DNA of 64,000 nt. Source: Pelagibius marinus (GTDB taxonomy: Bacteria > Pseudomonadota > Alphaproteobacteria > Kiloniellales > Kiloniellaceae). Made by a program: the position numbers and the translations under genes. The notes under the pieces are model-generated. The model did no database searches. It was not told the origin of the DNA and saw only the letters and a program-made list of their open reading frames with translations. Shown here piece by piece: positions 26,321-38,766 of this stretch. The stretch is taken from assembly GCF_014925385.1 (NCBI RefSeq), contig NZ_JACSDK010000017.1, forward strand, positions 124,001 to 188,000, in the 5' to 3' direction. Position 1 is the first letter of the stretch. Each line of letters begins with the position of its first letter.

Positions 26321-27745
26321 ATGACCGCCCGGATTCTAGTCGTCGACGACATTCCGGCAAACGTCAAGTTGCTCGAGGTCAAACTGACCGCAGAGTATTT
26401 CGACGTTATAACCGCCGCCGACGGCCCCACCGCGATCGAGTTGGCGCATAGCCAGGCGCCTGACCTCATTCTCGCCGACGTCATGATGCCCGGCATGGAC
26501 GGCTTCGAGCTGTGCCAGCGGCTGAAGGCGGACCCCGAGACCAGCCATATTCCCCTGGTCATGGTGACGGCGCTGAGTGACGTGGCCGACCGCGTGCGTG
26601 GCCTGGAGGCAGGCGCCGACGACTTTCTGACCAAGCCCGTCAACGACATCGCGCTCTTTGCCCGCGTCCGCTCCCTGGCGCGCCTGAAGCAGATGATGGA
26701 CGAGCTGCGCGTCCGCCAGGCGGCCAGCGGCAACGGCGAGATGGTGACCGAGGCGGACATGGAAAGCGCCGGTGGGCTGCGCGATGCGCGGATCCTGCTG
26801 GCCGATTCCAGCGAAACCGTGGCCGGTAAGGTCCAGAGCTACCTGGGCGAGGACGGTCACAAGGTGCACCACGTGAAGGCGGGTCACGATGCGCTGGTAG
26901 CGGCGCAGGGTGAGGACTTCGACCTGCTGATCGTAAGCCTGCACCTGGGCCAGGAAGACGGTCTCAGGCTGTGCTCCCAGTTCCGTTCCCAGGACGACAC
27001 CCGCCACGTACCGATCCTGCTGCTGCTGGACGAGGAAGACCTGCCGCGCCTGCCCAAGGGCCTGGAGATCGGCGTCACCGACTACCTGATCAAGCCCATC
27101 GACAGGAACGAGCTGCGCGCACGGACGCGCACCCAGATCCGCCGCCGGCGCTATCACGACAAGCTGCGCGAGATGCTTCAGCGCTCGGTGGCCCTGGCCT
27201 ATACCGACACCCTGACCGGCGTCTACAACCGGCGCTACATGAACGCCCACCTGGACCGCAAGATCATGGAGATTGCGGAGACGGTGAAGCCGGTTTCGGT
27301 GCTGATGTTCGACATCGACCACTTCAAGAGCATCAACGACACCTGCGGCCACAACGCCGGCGACGAGGTGCTGGTCGAACTGGCCCAGCGCGTCTCCCGC
27401 GGGGTGCGCGACATCGACCTGCTGTCGCGCTACGGCGGCGAGGAGTTCGTCATCGTGATGCCGGATGCCGACGTCGAGGTGGCGCTGAGCGTGGCCGAGC
27501 GTGTCCGCGCCCTGGTGGCCGACCAGGCTTTCCAGTTGAGCGGTGCGGCGGGAGCCCAGCAGGTCTCCATCTCCGTCGGCGTGGCCACCACCCGCGACCC
27601 CACTGAGACCGTGGAATCGCTTATCGGCAGGGCCGACGAGGCGCTGTACCGGGCGAAGGGGCGGGGACGCAATTGCGTCAGCTCGGCGGAACTGGAACAG
27701 CTCTCGCAGCGCACCGCCTCGTTGCCGGCGACGGGCGACGACTGA
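26321..27745 (+). CDS. pleD: PleD-type response regulator diguanylate cyclase
   Basis: A 474-residue REC-REC-GGDEF protein. First receiver (1-120) is complete, with acceptor Asp in LILADVMMPGMDGFE. The second (~150-270) is degenerate: LLIVSLHLGQEDG has Ser where the acceptor Asp should be, as expected of the adaptor receiver. The GGDEF domain starts AYTDTLTGVYNRRYM, has catalytic RYGGEEFVIVMP and the I-site R-D-I-D five residues before it. Phosphorylation of the first receiver should drive dimerisation and c-di-GMP synthesis. It is downstream of divK in one transcript, and convergent with rpmG. Confidence 0.95.
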   Translation: MTARILVVDDIPANVKLLEVKLTAEYFDVITAADGPTAIELAHSQAPDLILADVMMPGMDGFELCQRLKADPETSHIPLVMVTALSDVADRVRGLEAGADDFLTKPVNDIALFARVRSLARLKQMMDELRVRQAASGNGEMVTEADMESAGGLRDARILLADSSETVAGKVQSYLGEDGHKVHHVKAGHDALVAAQGEDFDLLIVSLHLGQEDGLRLCSQFRSQDDTRHVPILLLLDEEDLPRLPKGLEIGVTDYLIKPIDRNELRARTRTQIRRRRYHDKLREMLQRSVALAYTDTLTGVYNRRYMNAHLDRKIMEIAETVKPVSVLMFDIDHFKSINDTCGHNAGDEVLVELAQRVSRGVRDIDLLSRYGGEEFVIVMPDADVEVALSVAERVRALVADQAFQLSGAAGAQQVSISVGVATTRDPTETVESLIGRADEALYRAKGRGRNCVSSAELEQLSQRTASLPATGDD

Positions 27746-27805
27746 AGTTCCGCTTGCCGGCAGGGCGCCGGCTGTTCTCCAGGAAATCAACTCCGGAATC
27801 GAAAA

Positions 27806-27828
27806 GCGGCCGCCAAGGAGGCGACCGC
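27806..27828. terminator. Hairpin between convergent pleD and rpmG
   Basis: GCGGCCGCC (27806-27814) pairs with GGCGACCGC (27820-27828), eight of nine positions, with a five-base loop. It could end both transcripts. Confidence 0.4.
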
Positions 27829-27857
27829 CCGATGTGGCAAGACAGGGAGGTCCCTGC

Positions 27858-28025
27858 TTACTTCATCTTGGATTCCTTGAAGATCACGTGCTTGCGCGCG
27901 ACCGGGTCGAACTTCCGCAGTTCGAGCTTCTCGGTCATGGTGCGCGGGTTCTTCTTGGCCACGTAGAAGTAGCCGGTGTCCGCGGTGCTCACCATCTTGA
28001 TCAGTTGCGTGGCTGGCTTGGCCAT
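27858..28025 (-). CDS. rpmG: 50S ribosomal protein L33
   Basis: A 55-residue protein. Translation begins [20 protein letters not shown] and continues YVAKKNPRT...[15 protein letters not shown], the standard L33 sequence. It has no CxxC pairs, so it is the zinc-free (C-minus) form. L33 sits near the E-site of the large subunit. It lies alone on the minus strand, with the S41 protease gene ending about 120 bases upstream, and converges on pleD. This placement between pleD and rnr is common in alphaproteobacteria. Confidence 0.96.
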   Translation of the reverse strand: MAKPATQLIKMVSTADTGYFYVAKKNPRTMTEKLELRKFDPVARKHVIFKESKMK

Positions 28026-28148
28026 GTCCGCTATCCTTTACCTGAACTCATCGAGTTGCCGGGAAAATACTGTGCCTTGGGCGGCTGTCAAGCCCGGCGC
28101 GACTGCAGCGCCTTCCGCAAAGCAATTTAGGAAATTATACCTTATTCT

Positions 28149-29789
28149 TCAGGAGCCCGAGGTCTTCTGAGGCTGGGTGTGGCTGCTGGCCGCGGTGTCC
28201 GGGATGCCGTGCAGGGTGCGGGCATAGAGGCCGGGCTCCTCCAGCAGCTGGCGGGCCACCGTCAGGTCGATCTCGGCGTCGTCGCCCTCGCGGGCGGGGC
28301 AGTTGGCGCGGAACTCCTCGACCGCGGTGTCGTCGTTGATGTCGACGTCGCGGCGGCGCAGGTCGGCGGCCAGGGGCAGGGCGCCGCTGTGGATCAGGGT
28401 CAACACGTCGGCCGACGTATTGACGTCGTTGGACGTGGTGCAGACGTCGGGCAGCACGCCGCGGCGGTGCAGGGCGTAGCCCGAGGGCGCGTGGAAGCGG
28501 GCCCAAGTCAGGATGAACTCGCCGGTGTTCGGCAGAGGCAGCACCGTCTGCACGGTGCCCTTGCCGTAGGAGCTGCTGCCGACCAGAACGGCGCGGCCGG
28601 AATCCTGCAGGGCCGCGGCGACGATTTCCGAAGCCGAGGCGGAGCCGCCGTCGATCAGCACGACCAGCGGCAGGTTCTCAATGAGGTCGCCGCGCTTGGC
28701 CGGGTAGTACTGGTGGCTGTCGGTGTGGCGGCCGTGGATCGAAACGATGCGGCCGTGGGTCACGAAGACGTCGGAGACGGAGACGGCCTGTTCCAGAAGG
28801 CCACCGGGATTGCCCCGCAGATCGAGAATGAAGCCGCGCAGGTCGCTGCCGATCTCGTTCTGGGCCTGCGCGATCTTCTGGCGCAGGCTGTCGGCTGTAC
28901 GCTTGTTGAAGCCGGTCAACTTGATATAGCCGAGGTTGCCCTCGCGGTGATAGCTGACCGTCTGCGGCACGATATGGCTGCGCATCACCGCCAGCGTCAG
29001 CGGCGCCGGCTCGGCATTCCGCTCAATGGCCAGCTGGACCTCGGAGCCGATGCGGCCGCGCAGGCGGTTCACCGCCTCGTGCTGGGAGAGGCCTTCGACG
29101 CTCTCGCCGTCGATGGCGACGATGACGTCGTCCTCGTGCAGGCCGGCATCCTTGGCCGGGGTGTCTTCCATGACGGAGAGCACCAGCACGCCTTCTTCGA
29201 TCAGCCGAATGCGCACGCCGATGCCGCCGAAGCCGTCGCGGCTGGCCCGGTTCTCGCGGGCCGCCTCGCGCCCGGCGTAGCGGGAGAAGTTATCGAGCTG
29301 GGTCAGCAGGCCGTCGAACACGGCCTCGTAGATCTTTTCCGGCTCGGCGGCTTCCAGGTCGCGGGAGTGATAGCGCGACACCGAGATCACCGCTGCCGTC
29401 AGGGCGCCCCAGGATTCGGGGTCACCGGGCGCGGCGAGGGGGAAGCTGGCCATGGCCTGGCCGTCGTAGCTGACCCGCAGGCGCTCGCCTTCGACTTCGA
29501 TCCCGAGGGCCGGATCGATGCTGGCCAGGCTCTGCATCCCGGCGATGGCGAGATCCTGGACCGGGACCTCATCGATATAGATGTCGCTGACATTGCCGTA
29601 GCCGGCAGTGAAGAGGCGTTCGGCCCGGGCTTCGTTGTAGCCCACCTGCACCGTGCTGTCCTGCGAGGCGCAGGCGACCATCAGGAAGGCGAGGCAAAGC
29701 GGGCCCGACCGACGGATCAGACGGTGGAGATCAAAGACCGGCAATCGAAGGCGGCTGAACAACCCCTGTGACGTCCTCAAGCTTCGCAA
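28149..29789 (-). CDS. S41 family C-terminal processing peptidase, probable lipoprotein
   Basis: A 546-residue exported protease. A lipobox-like LMVAC ends the hydrophobic segment at residue ~40, suggesting a lipid-anchored protein. Order: N-terminal helical part, PDZ domain (~190-270: GIGVRIRLIEEGVLVLSVMEDTPA), and the S41 catalytic core with the Ser in LIDGGSASASEIVAAAL and the Lys in SSYGKGTVQ. The catalytic pair is intact. The only candidate starts are TTG codons (29789, 29780 and later ones); 29780 has AGGGA at a better distance, so the exact N-terminus is uncertain. It sits between rnr and rpmG, interrupting a usually tight order. Confidence 0.88.
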   Translation of the reverse strand: MRSLRTSQGLFSRLRLPVFDLHRLIRRSGPLCLAFLMVACASQDSTVQVGYNEARAERLFTAGYGNVSDIYIDEVPVQDLAIAGMQSLASIDPALGIEVEGERLRVSYDGQAMASFPLAAPGDPESWGALTAAVISVSRYHSRDLEAAEPEKIYEAVFDGLLTQLDNFSRYAGREAARENRASRDGFGGIGVRIRLIEEGVLVLSVMEDTPAKDAGLHEDDVIVAIDGESVEGLSQHEAVNRLRGRIGSEVQLAIERNAEPAPLTLAVMRSHIVPQTVSYHREGNLGYIKLTGFNKRTADSLRQKIAQAQNEIGSDLRGFILDLRGNPGGLLEQAVSVSDVFVTHGRIVSIHGRHTDSHQYYPAKRGDLIENLPLVVLIDGGSASASEIVAAALQDSGRAVLVGSSSYGKGTVQTVLPLPNTGEFILTWARFHAPSGYALHRRGVLPDVCTTSNDVNTSADVLTLIHSGALPLAADLRRRDVDINDDTAVEEFRANCPAREGDDAEIDLTVARQLLEEPGLYARTLHGIPDTAASSHTQPQKTSGS

Positions 29790-29945
29790 TCCCTAGCGCT
29801 CCCTGCGGCTTAGACAATAAACGAAGTCATTAACTATGCGCAAAGCGCAATTTCGTTTGTCCAGAGCCGTTTGACCCAATTTACCGGCTTATTAGGCACC
29901 AGCCTGAGTCAAAGATTCGTTAACATCCGAGTAATAATTCGCCCG

Positions 29946-32324
29946 CTATCGCTTGCGGCCGGGGCTTCCTTTGCGCCCGCTTTTACCCGGTTTTCCTCCC
30001 TTGGCCTTGTTAGTCCCGCTTTGTGGCTTTTTTCGGGAGGTCTTGGCGAGCCGCTTCCTGGGCGCCTTTTTTGGGGAATTTCTGGCGGAATCTCTGGGTT
30101 TCCGGGGGTTGTCCGGCGCTTCTTCGGTCTCGTCGAGGGCGAGGATGAGGCCGCCGGTCATGGGCTCGGCCTCCAGCAGCCGGACCCGCAGGCGGTCGCC
30201 CAGGCGGTAGACCCGGCCCCAGCGCTCCCCCTCCAGGCTGTGACGCGCCTCGATATGGCGATAGAAGTCGTTCGGCAGGGTGCTGATGGGGATCAGGCCG
30301 TCGGCGCCGCTGTCGTCCAGGGTGACGAAGAGCCCGAAGCGGGTGACGCCGTTGATGCGCCCGGCGAAGGTGGCGCCGACCTGCTCCTGCAGGAAGGCGG
30401 CGGTGAAGCGGTCGACGGCATCGCGCTCGGCCGCCGCCGAGCTCCGCTCGGTGGAGCTGATGTGGCCGCCCATCTCCTCGAACTGGTGTTCGCTGCCCGG
30501 CGGCAGGCCGTCGTCGCCCAGCTTCAGGCCCGAGACCAGGGCGCGGTGTACCAGCAGGTCCGCGTAGCGCCGGATCGGCGAGGTGAAGTGGGCATAGTGG
30601 GTGAGGGCCAGGCCAAAGTGGCCGAGGTTCTCCGGGCTGTAGATGGCCTGGCTCTGGGCACGCAGAATGAGGTCGTTGACCAAAGGTGCCTCGGCTTGGC
30701 CCTCGACCCTGGTCAGCAGGCGCGTCAGGTCGCGTGGGCGCACCACCTGGGCGGCGTTGAAGCGCAGGCCGAGGTCGCGCAGCACCTCCGCCAGGGCCGA
30801 GAGACGCATGGGGTCGGGCTTGTCGTGAACGCGGTACATGCAGGGTTGGCGCAGGCGCTCCAGCTCCTTGGCCGCAGCCACGTTGGCGGTGATCATGAAC
30901 TCCTCGATCAGCCGGTGGCTGTCGAGCCGGGTGCGGGCCTCGATGGCCGCAACGCGGCCGTCCGCGGTGAGGCGGATCTTGCGCTCCGGCAGGTCGAGCT
31001 CCAGGGTGCCGCGGTCGTGGCGCGCCGCGAGCAGCGCCTCGAAGGCGCCGTAGAGGGAGGGCAGGATGGTCTCCAGCACCTCGCCGTGGTCGCCGCCCTT
31101 CTGGCCGTCGCGTGCCGCCTGGACCTCCTCGTAGGTGAGGCGGGCGGCCGAGCGCATGAGGCCGCGCACGAACTTGTGGCGCAGCAGCTTGCCCTGGGCA
31201 TCGATCCAGAGGTGCACGGCCATGCAGGGCCGGTCCTCGCGCGGATTGAGCGAGCACCAGCCGTTGGACAGCGCCGTGGGCAGCATCGGCAGCACGCGGT
31301 CGGGGAAGTAGGTGGAGTTGCCGCGCAGGTAAGCGGACTTGTCGAGGGCGCTGCCGGGCCGCACGTAGTGCGATACGTCGGCGATGGCGACCAGCAGATG
31401 CCAGCCTTCCGGATTCTTCTCATCAGAATCGGGTTCGGCGAAGACGGCGTCGTCGAAGTCGCGGGCGTCGGCGCCGTCAATGGTGACCAGCGGGATGTCA
31501 CGCAGGTCCTGGCGCCTGCCCAGCGGCGCGGCCTCCGCGGCCTCGGCCTCGGCCAGGGCCTTTTCCGGAAACTCGCTCAGCAGGCCGTGCTCGTGCAGGG
31601 TGATGAGGCTGAGCGACTTGGGATCGTCGCCGCGCCCCAGACGTTCGGTGACGCGTACGCTGCGCAGGCCCAGGCTGTCGCGTCGCTGGCGGCTCGGCAG
31701 GATCTCGGCCAGCACCAGCTCGCCGGGCTCGGCCCCCTTGGCGTCGCTCTCGCGCAGGACGAAGTCCTTCTTCGCGCGCTTGTCGGTGGGGCGCAGGCGG
31801 CCGCCTTCGCTGCCGACCTCGTAGACGCCCAGCACGCGCTGCGGCGGGCGGTCCAGCTTGCGGATGATGTGGGCTTCGTAGGTGCCGTCGTCGACGCGCT
31901 GCAGGCGGACCAGCGCCCGCTCGCCCATGGCGAGGACGGCGCGGCTGCGCTTGTCGGGGGCCACGTAGATGCGCGGCGGCGCGGCCTTGTCGTCATCCCA
32001 GACGGCGGGACGGGCCAGCAGTTCGCCGTCCTCGTCCATCTCCGTCACCTCGACCACCAGCACATTGGGCAGGCGCCCGGGCGCGGAGAGACGCCTGGCG
32101 GGCTGCTTTTCCAGCAGGCCGTCCTGCTTCAACTCTTTCAGCAGGGCCTTCAGGCGGATGCGATCGTTGCTGCCCTTGATGCGGAAGGCGCGCGCGACCT
32201 CGCGCTTGCCGACAGGCTCGCTGCTTTCGTTGATGAAAGCGAGAACCTGTTCCTTGCTGGGGAAGGGAGCGGAGTGGGCCTCTTTCGGCTTTTTGGGGCC
32301 GGCCTTGTCCTTCTTGCCGGCCAA
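29946..32324 (-). CDS. rnr: Ribonuclease R
   Basis: A 792-residue processive 3'-5' exoribonuclease that degrades structured RNA. N-terminal winged-helix-like segment (~20-75), cold-shock domains, RNB catalytic domain with the metal-binding TIDGADARDFDDAVF (~residue 275), then RNA channel motifs SPIRRYADLLVHRAL and a C-terminal S1 domain (VGATFAGRINGVTRFGLFV). It ends with a very basic tail rich in Lys, Arg, Pro and Gly. The start is TTG at 32324, two bases after the topA stop, so it is probably translated by coupling to topA. An own RBS is not obvious. Confidence 0.95.
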   Translation of the reverse strand: MAGKKDKAGPKKPKEAHSAPFPSKEQVLAFINESSEPVGKREVARAFRIKGSNDRIRLKALLKELKQDGLLEKQPARRLSAPGRLPNVLVVEVTEMDEDGELLARPAVWDDDKAAPPRIYVAPDKRSRAVLAMGERALVRLQRVDDGTYEAHIIRKLDRPPQRVLGVYEVGSEGGRLRPTDKRAKKDFVLRESDAKGAEPGELVLAEILPSRQRRDSLGLRSVRVTERLGRGDDPKSLSLITLHEHGLLSEFPEKALAEAEAAEAAPLGRRQDLRDIPLVTIDGADARDFDDAVFAEPDSDEKNPEGWHLLVAIADVSHYVRPGSALDKSAYLRGNSTYFPDRVLPMLPTALSNGWCSLNPREDRPCMAVHLWIDAQGKLLRHKFVRGLMRSAARLTYEEVQAARDGQKGGDHGEVLETILPSLYGAFEALLAARHDRGTLELDLPERKIRLTADGRVAAIEARTRLDSHRLIEEFMITANVAAAKELERLRQPCMYRVHDKPDPMRLSALAEVLRDLGLRFNAAQVVRPRDLTRLLTRVEGQAEAPLVNDLILRAQSQAIYSPENLGHFGLALTHYAHFTSPIRRYADLLVHRALVSGLKLGDDGLPPGSEHQFEEMGGHISSTERSSAAAERDAVDRFTAAFLQEQVGATFAGRINGVTRFGLFVTLDDSGADGLIPISTLPNDFYRHIEARHSLEGERWGRVYRLGDRLRVRLLEAEPMTGGLILALDETEEAPDNPRKPRDSARNSPKKAPRKRLAKTSRKKPQSGTNKAKGGKPGKSGRKGSPGRKR

Positions 32325-32326
32325 GA

Positions 32327-35026
<2,700 letters not shown>

Positions 35027-35165
35027 GAGGGGCGGATGATTCGCTCAGTTTGTTACCAACTTCCTAACGGGGGCAGGCTGCTCCCGAAGAGTTCCCCTAG
35101 ATGGGGGGCGGCGGATCCCGGTCAACACAGCCAAGTCAAGAAGGCCGGGTCAGCAAGGCTAGCCG

Positions 35166-36308
35166 TCATAAAGGGTCGGCAGGGGCTTTGTAAAGCCGCG
35201 CAAATCGGTTGCCGGGGTGACGCTCGACCTTTCCGGCCAGCTCCAGTTCCAGCAAAACCCCATGTACGACGGCGATCGGCAGGCCGCTGAGACGCACCAG
35301 GTCATCAACCAGAATGGGGTCCGCGCCGAGCAGTTCTTCAATGTCCGCGCGTTCCGCCGGGGCGGCTTCCGGCGGCGGCGTGACCACCGAACCGGCACCG
35401 CCGGCAGGCGGCGGGGGCGTTGCCAGCCGCCGCTGGGCGCCGAGGGCGGTGAGGACATCGGCGGCGGATTCGATCAGGGTGGCGCCGTCGCGCAGCAGCT
35501 GGTTGCAGCCGGCGGCGCGCGGGTCCAGCGGCGAGCCGGGCACGGCGAAAACCTCGCGCCCCTGGTCGCCGGCGAAACGCGCGGTGATGAGGGAGCCGGA
35601 GCGCCTGGCCGCCTCCACCACCGCGACACCGAGGGAAAGCCCGGAGATCAGCCGGTTGCGGCGCGGGAAGTGGCGCGCCTGGGGCACGATGCCCAAGGGC
35701 AGCTCGGAGATGATGGCCCCATATTCGGCGATCTCGGCGTGGAGGGCCTCATTCTCCGGGGGATATATAATGTCGACGCCGCCGGCCAGCACCGCCACCG
35801 TAGGACGGGGCAGGGCGCCGCGGTGAGCCGCCGTGTCGATGCCCCGGGCCATGCCGGAGGTGACGGCCAGCCCGGCCGCGGCGATGTCGGCGGCCAGGCG
35901 CTCGGCGAAGCGGCGGCCGTTGGCCGAGGCGTTGCGCGCGCCGACAATGCCCACGGAATCCAACGCGAGAACGGCCGGGTCGCCGAGGATGCAGAGCAGC
36001 GGCGGGGCATCATCCAGGGCGCGCAGGAGGGCGGGATAGGCGGGCTCGCAGAGGGCGAGGAGGCGCACGCCGGCCTTGATCGCGGCTTCGGCCTCCGCTT
36101 CCGCCTCGGCCGGCGGGCAGAGGCGGATCTTGCGCCTGGCGCCTGCCCGCCGGGCCAGCTCCGGCAGCGCCTCCAGGGCCGCCGTCGGGGTGCCGTAGCG
36201 CTCCAGCAACTGGCGGAAAACCACCGGCCCGACGTTTTCCGAGCGGATGAGGCGCAGCCAGTCGAGCCGCGCGGCATCGCTTAAAGGTTTAGTTTCCTTC
36301 TCCGTCAT
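35166..36308 (-). CDS. dprA: DNA processing protein DprA (Smf)
   Basis: A 380-residue protein that loads RecA onto incoming single strands in transformation. N-terminal helical region with LSDAARLDWLRLIRSENVGPVVFRQLL, then the Rossmann-like core: SVGIVGARNASANGRRFAERLAADIAAAGLAVTSGMARGIDTAAHRGAL, LAGGVDIIYPPEN, FPRRNRLISGLS, SGSLITARFAGDQGREVFAVPGS. A C-terminal winged-helix domain (ADIEELLGADPILVDDLVRLSGLP) follows after a Pro-rich linker. The ATG at 36308 fits the family start; a longer frame upstream (to 36464) is AT-rich and ignored. Between topA and the DUF4041 insertion. Confidence 0.94.
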   Translation of the reverse strand: MTEKETKPLSDAARLDWLRLIRSENVGPVVFRQLLERYGTPTAALEALPELARRAGARRKIRLCPPAEAEAEAEAAIKAGVRLLALCEPAYPALLRALDDAPPLLCILGDPAVLALDSVGIVGARNASANGRRFAERLAADIAAAGLAVTSGMARGIDTAAHRGALPRPTVAVLAGGVDIIYPPENEALHAEIAEYGAIISELPLGIVPQARHFPRRNRLISGLSLGVAVVEAARRSGSLITARFAGDQGREVFAVPGSPLDPRAAGCNQLLRDGATLIESAADVLTALGAQRRLATPPPPAGGAGSVVTPPPEAAPAERADIEELLGADPILVDDLVRLSGLPIAVVHGVLLELELAGKVERHPGNRFARLYKAPADPL

Positions 36309-36598
36309 CGACCTAAGATCGTCGTGGCGCGGGGCCGAGGTCAAGCCTTTCGCGGGCCGAGTCCTCTCGGGCTCACTCTTTCTTCCTGCCAATTTTGGAT
36401 TCCTAAGAATGTAAACAGGCGGCAAGTTTGTGGGAGCAATCCGGCCGGCGGGCGAGATTGACAAAGAAGACCTTGGCTGGTTTTCCAGGTTTGTGAGGAT
36501 CGGCAGACTCTCCTAGGTTGTGCCCAACCTCGGTCGGGAAGGTCACCGGTCAAGCGAACAACCTACGCTGCACAATTCTTCGAAGAATATTGAGTCAG

Positions 36599-37933
36599 CT
36601 ATATTTCTTCCGGAAATTCGTCGGATACTGTTTGCATGTCGGTCAGCCTTTGTTTTCGACGAGCGAGTGTCTCGTGCCACTCCTGTGCCTCGCGGTCCTT
36701 GAAGAAGCTGGCATTGGGCGCAAGACGCGTTACGGCGTCTTCTATTTGTTGGAGACTGACTCGGAAGAACTCTTTACGCATATTGGCAGCATTGACGCGA
36801 CGGTCTGAAAACTCTTGATGAAGTGCGGACTCCAATGCAGGAGCTTCTTCAGAATATATCATTGCATGTGTATCGAATCCGAAAGGTACACTTGCATCAC
36901 CAAGTTCGCGGACTCGATCATCGGGTTCTAGGCGGCGTGTCAGACCGATTTTGACTACGTCCTCGCCGAACGAACCAATATTCGAGATGATGTAAACATA
37001 GCCAGATTTGGTCATCTCTGCCATTGCGCGAGCTCGTTCGGTCTTTGCATGGGCCTCCGCCAATGCGGCTTCGAGCTCGGCGATACGACTCCCATCCACT
37101 CCGGCCTCCTTGCGCGCTTTTTCTAGCAACTCCTGGAATCTTTCTTCTTCTCGCTCTGCGGCGTGGGCTTCCGCCAGCAACTTCTTCTCTTCTCTCTCCG
37201 CACGAGCGCGCTCAGCTCGCTCTTCCTTCTCGATTTTCAGTTGCTCGCGATGCTCGTGCGTCAAATGCAGTTCTGCAAGTTTCAGCAAGACATAATCTTC
37301 GTTGATTACTAGATCCATTGATGAGTTGGCGTTATTGATCTGCTTGGCCGCATTCAATATGCGCCGCTCCATGGCAACAACGTTATTCCAACGTGTGTTT
37401 GCTATTGCAGCTTCGCACTCATTGTTAAAGGCACGCATCGTTAGGCGTGTCTGCCGGTTGATCATCGTCTGCCCCCTCGACTTGCTGCCATCTACGGCCC
37501 AGTTTGTCGGGCAGCTCGTCGCGGTTTTGGCAGATACCATTGCTTTTTGACGTTCTCGCGCCTCCTTGATTTTTTTCTTGTAAACTTCACTGTCCCCGAA
37601 ATCGAAATGGGGTTCGTAGACACCGAGTTCCGCAAAGGACAAACGTTCGTCGTAGACCGCAACCTGCTGCTCGAGCTTTCTTAGCAGTTGGTGCTTTTCC
37701 TTGTATGTCGAACGAACCTCCTCGATGTCTCGTCTAGTGTTGTCAGCTTCGCGGTTCAATCGTTCGACCTCTGATTCAACAGAAGCTATGGGAGCATACT
37801 TTCGTAAACGTATCCGCGCCCAGATCCAGAGCGGGAATAATACAAGCGGGAGGAGCATCCACAGCAGTATCGCGATAACATAAGTGTTTGCGATAGCTGT
37901 CAATTCATTGGACGCTGAGCCTGGGTCGAGCAC
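36599..37933 (-). CDS. DUF4041 / GIY-YIG (Mug113-type) nuclease-like protein, membrane-anchored
   Basis: A 444-residue protein unlike its neighbours. GTG start after GGAGAG. One N-terminal transmembrane segment (~17-40), coiled coil (~50-95), DUF4041 core with AFNNECEAAI and RWNNV..MERRI, then a long charged coiled coil (~225-300). The C-terminus is a GIY-YIG-like domain: SGYVYIISNIGSF, VVKIGLTRRLEP, DRVRELGDASVPF, ESALHQEF and RVNAANMRKEFFRV hold the motif strand pair, Arg, Glu and Asn. Such proteins occur in phages and mobile elements; the function is unproven. Base composition is markedly less GC-rich than its neighbours (about 43-60 percent GC in the 60-base stretches I counted). It splits dprA from plsY, so it is probably acquired. 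Confidence 0.85.
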   Translation of the reverse strand: MLDPGSASNELTAIANTYVIAILLWMLLPLVLFPLWIWARIRLRKYAPIASVESEVERLNREADNTRRDIEEVRSTYKEKHQLLRKLEQQVAVYDERLSFAELGVYEPHFDFGDSEVYKKKIKEARERQKAMVSAKTATSCPTNWAVDGSKSRGQTMINRQTRLTMRAFNNECEAAIANTRWNNVVAMERRILNAAKQINNANSSMDLVINEDYVLLKLAELHLTHEHREQLKIEKEERAERARAEREEKKLLAEAHAAEREEERFQELLEKARKEAGVDGSRIAELEAALAEAHAKTERARAMAEMTKSGYVYIISNIGSFGEDVVKIGLTRRLEPDDRVRELGDASVPFGFDTHAMIYSEEAPALESALHQEFSDRRVNAANMRKEFFRVSLQQIEDAVTRLAPNASFFKDREAQEWHETLARRKQRLTDMQTVSDEFPEEI

Positions 37934-38128
37934 AAAACTCTCCTTCTCTAGCGTTGTGTCTTAAGCCGAGACATTCGGGCTAGGAACAGATGAAGTCGTT
38001 GAGCGCTGCTGCGAATGTCCAATTCTCTGCCGGATTTTCAATCATAGCGAGAGTTTTGGAAAATCAAAGCGGGCAACCGCGGGTGCTAGCCGCAGCCAAG
38101 AGAGCAGTTCAAACGAGGGGAGGGTTCC

Positions 38129-38749
38129 TTACCCCTTCTTCTGGCCGATCCTGGATTCCTCGCCCTTCACCAGGCGGCGGATGTTCTCGTGGTGGCGCAG
38201 CCAGACCAGGAGGGCGAGGAGGGCGGTCAGCTGGACCATCTGCAGGTCGCCGAGGATGAACCAGCTCAGCACCGGGGCGGCGCCGAGGGACAGCAGGGCG
38301 GCCAGGGAGGAGTAGCGGGTGGTGAAGGCCACCAGCAGCCAGAGGGCGCAGCAGGCGGCGCCGAGGCGCCAGTCGAGGGCCAGGAAGACGCCGAGGGTGG
38401 TGGCCACGCCCTTGCCGCCTTTGAAGCCCAGCCAGACCGGGAAGAGGTGGCCGAGGACGGCTCCGAAGCCGGCGGTGATGGCCATGTCGGGGCCCCACAT
38501 CTGGGCGATGAGCACCGCCGCGGCGCCCTTGCCGCCGTCCAGCAGCAGGGTGGCGGCGGCCAGGCCCTTGCGGCCGGTGCGCAGCACGTTGGTGGCGCCG
38601 ATGTTGCCGGAGCCGATCTGGCGCACGTCGCCCAGGCCGGCCAGCTTCGTCAGCACCAGCCCGAAGGGGATCGAGCCCAGGAGGTAGCCGCCGATCAGCG
38701 CGGCGGTGATGTAGGGCCAGGCGTATTCCCAGGAGATCGGATCGGGCAT
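38129..38749 (-). CDS. plsY: Acyl-phosphate glycerol-3-phosphate acyltransferase
   Basis: A 206-residue integral membrane enzyme that makes lysophosphatidic acid from acyl-phosphate, the first step of phospholipid synthesis with PlsX. The three conserved loops are visible: [29 protein letters not shown], and [18 protein letters not shown], together with [13 protein letters not shown]. Five or so transmembrane helices alternate with these loops. The C-terminus is basic ([16 protein letters not shown]). It is downstream of pyrC by 17 bases and normally precedes dprA; here the DUF4041 gene lies in between. Confidence 0.95.
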   Translation of the reverse strand: MPDPISWEYAWPYITAALIGGYLLGSIPFGLVLTKLAGLGDVRQIGSGNIGATNVLRTGRKGLAAATLLLDGGKGAAAVLIAQMWGPDMAITAGFGAVLGHLFPVWLGFKGGKGVATTLGVFLALDWRLGAACCALWLLVAFTTRYSSLAALLSLGAAPVLSWFILGDLQMVQLTALLALLVWLRHHENIRRLVKGEESRIGQKKG

Positions 38750-38766
38750 GTCGTCCCCCGAGGCCG

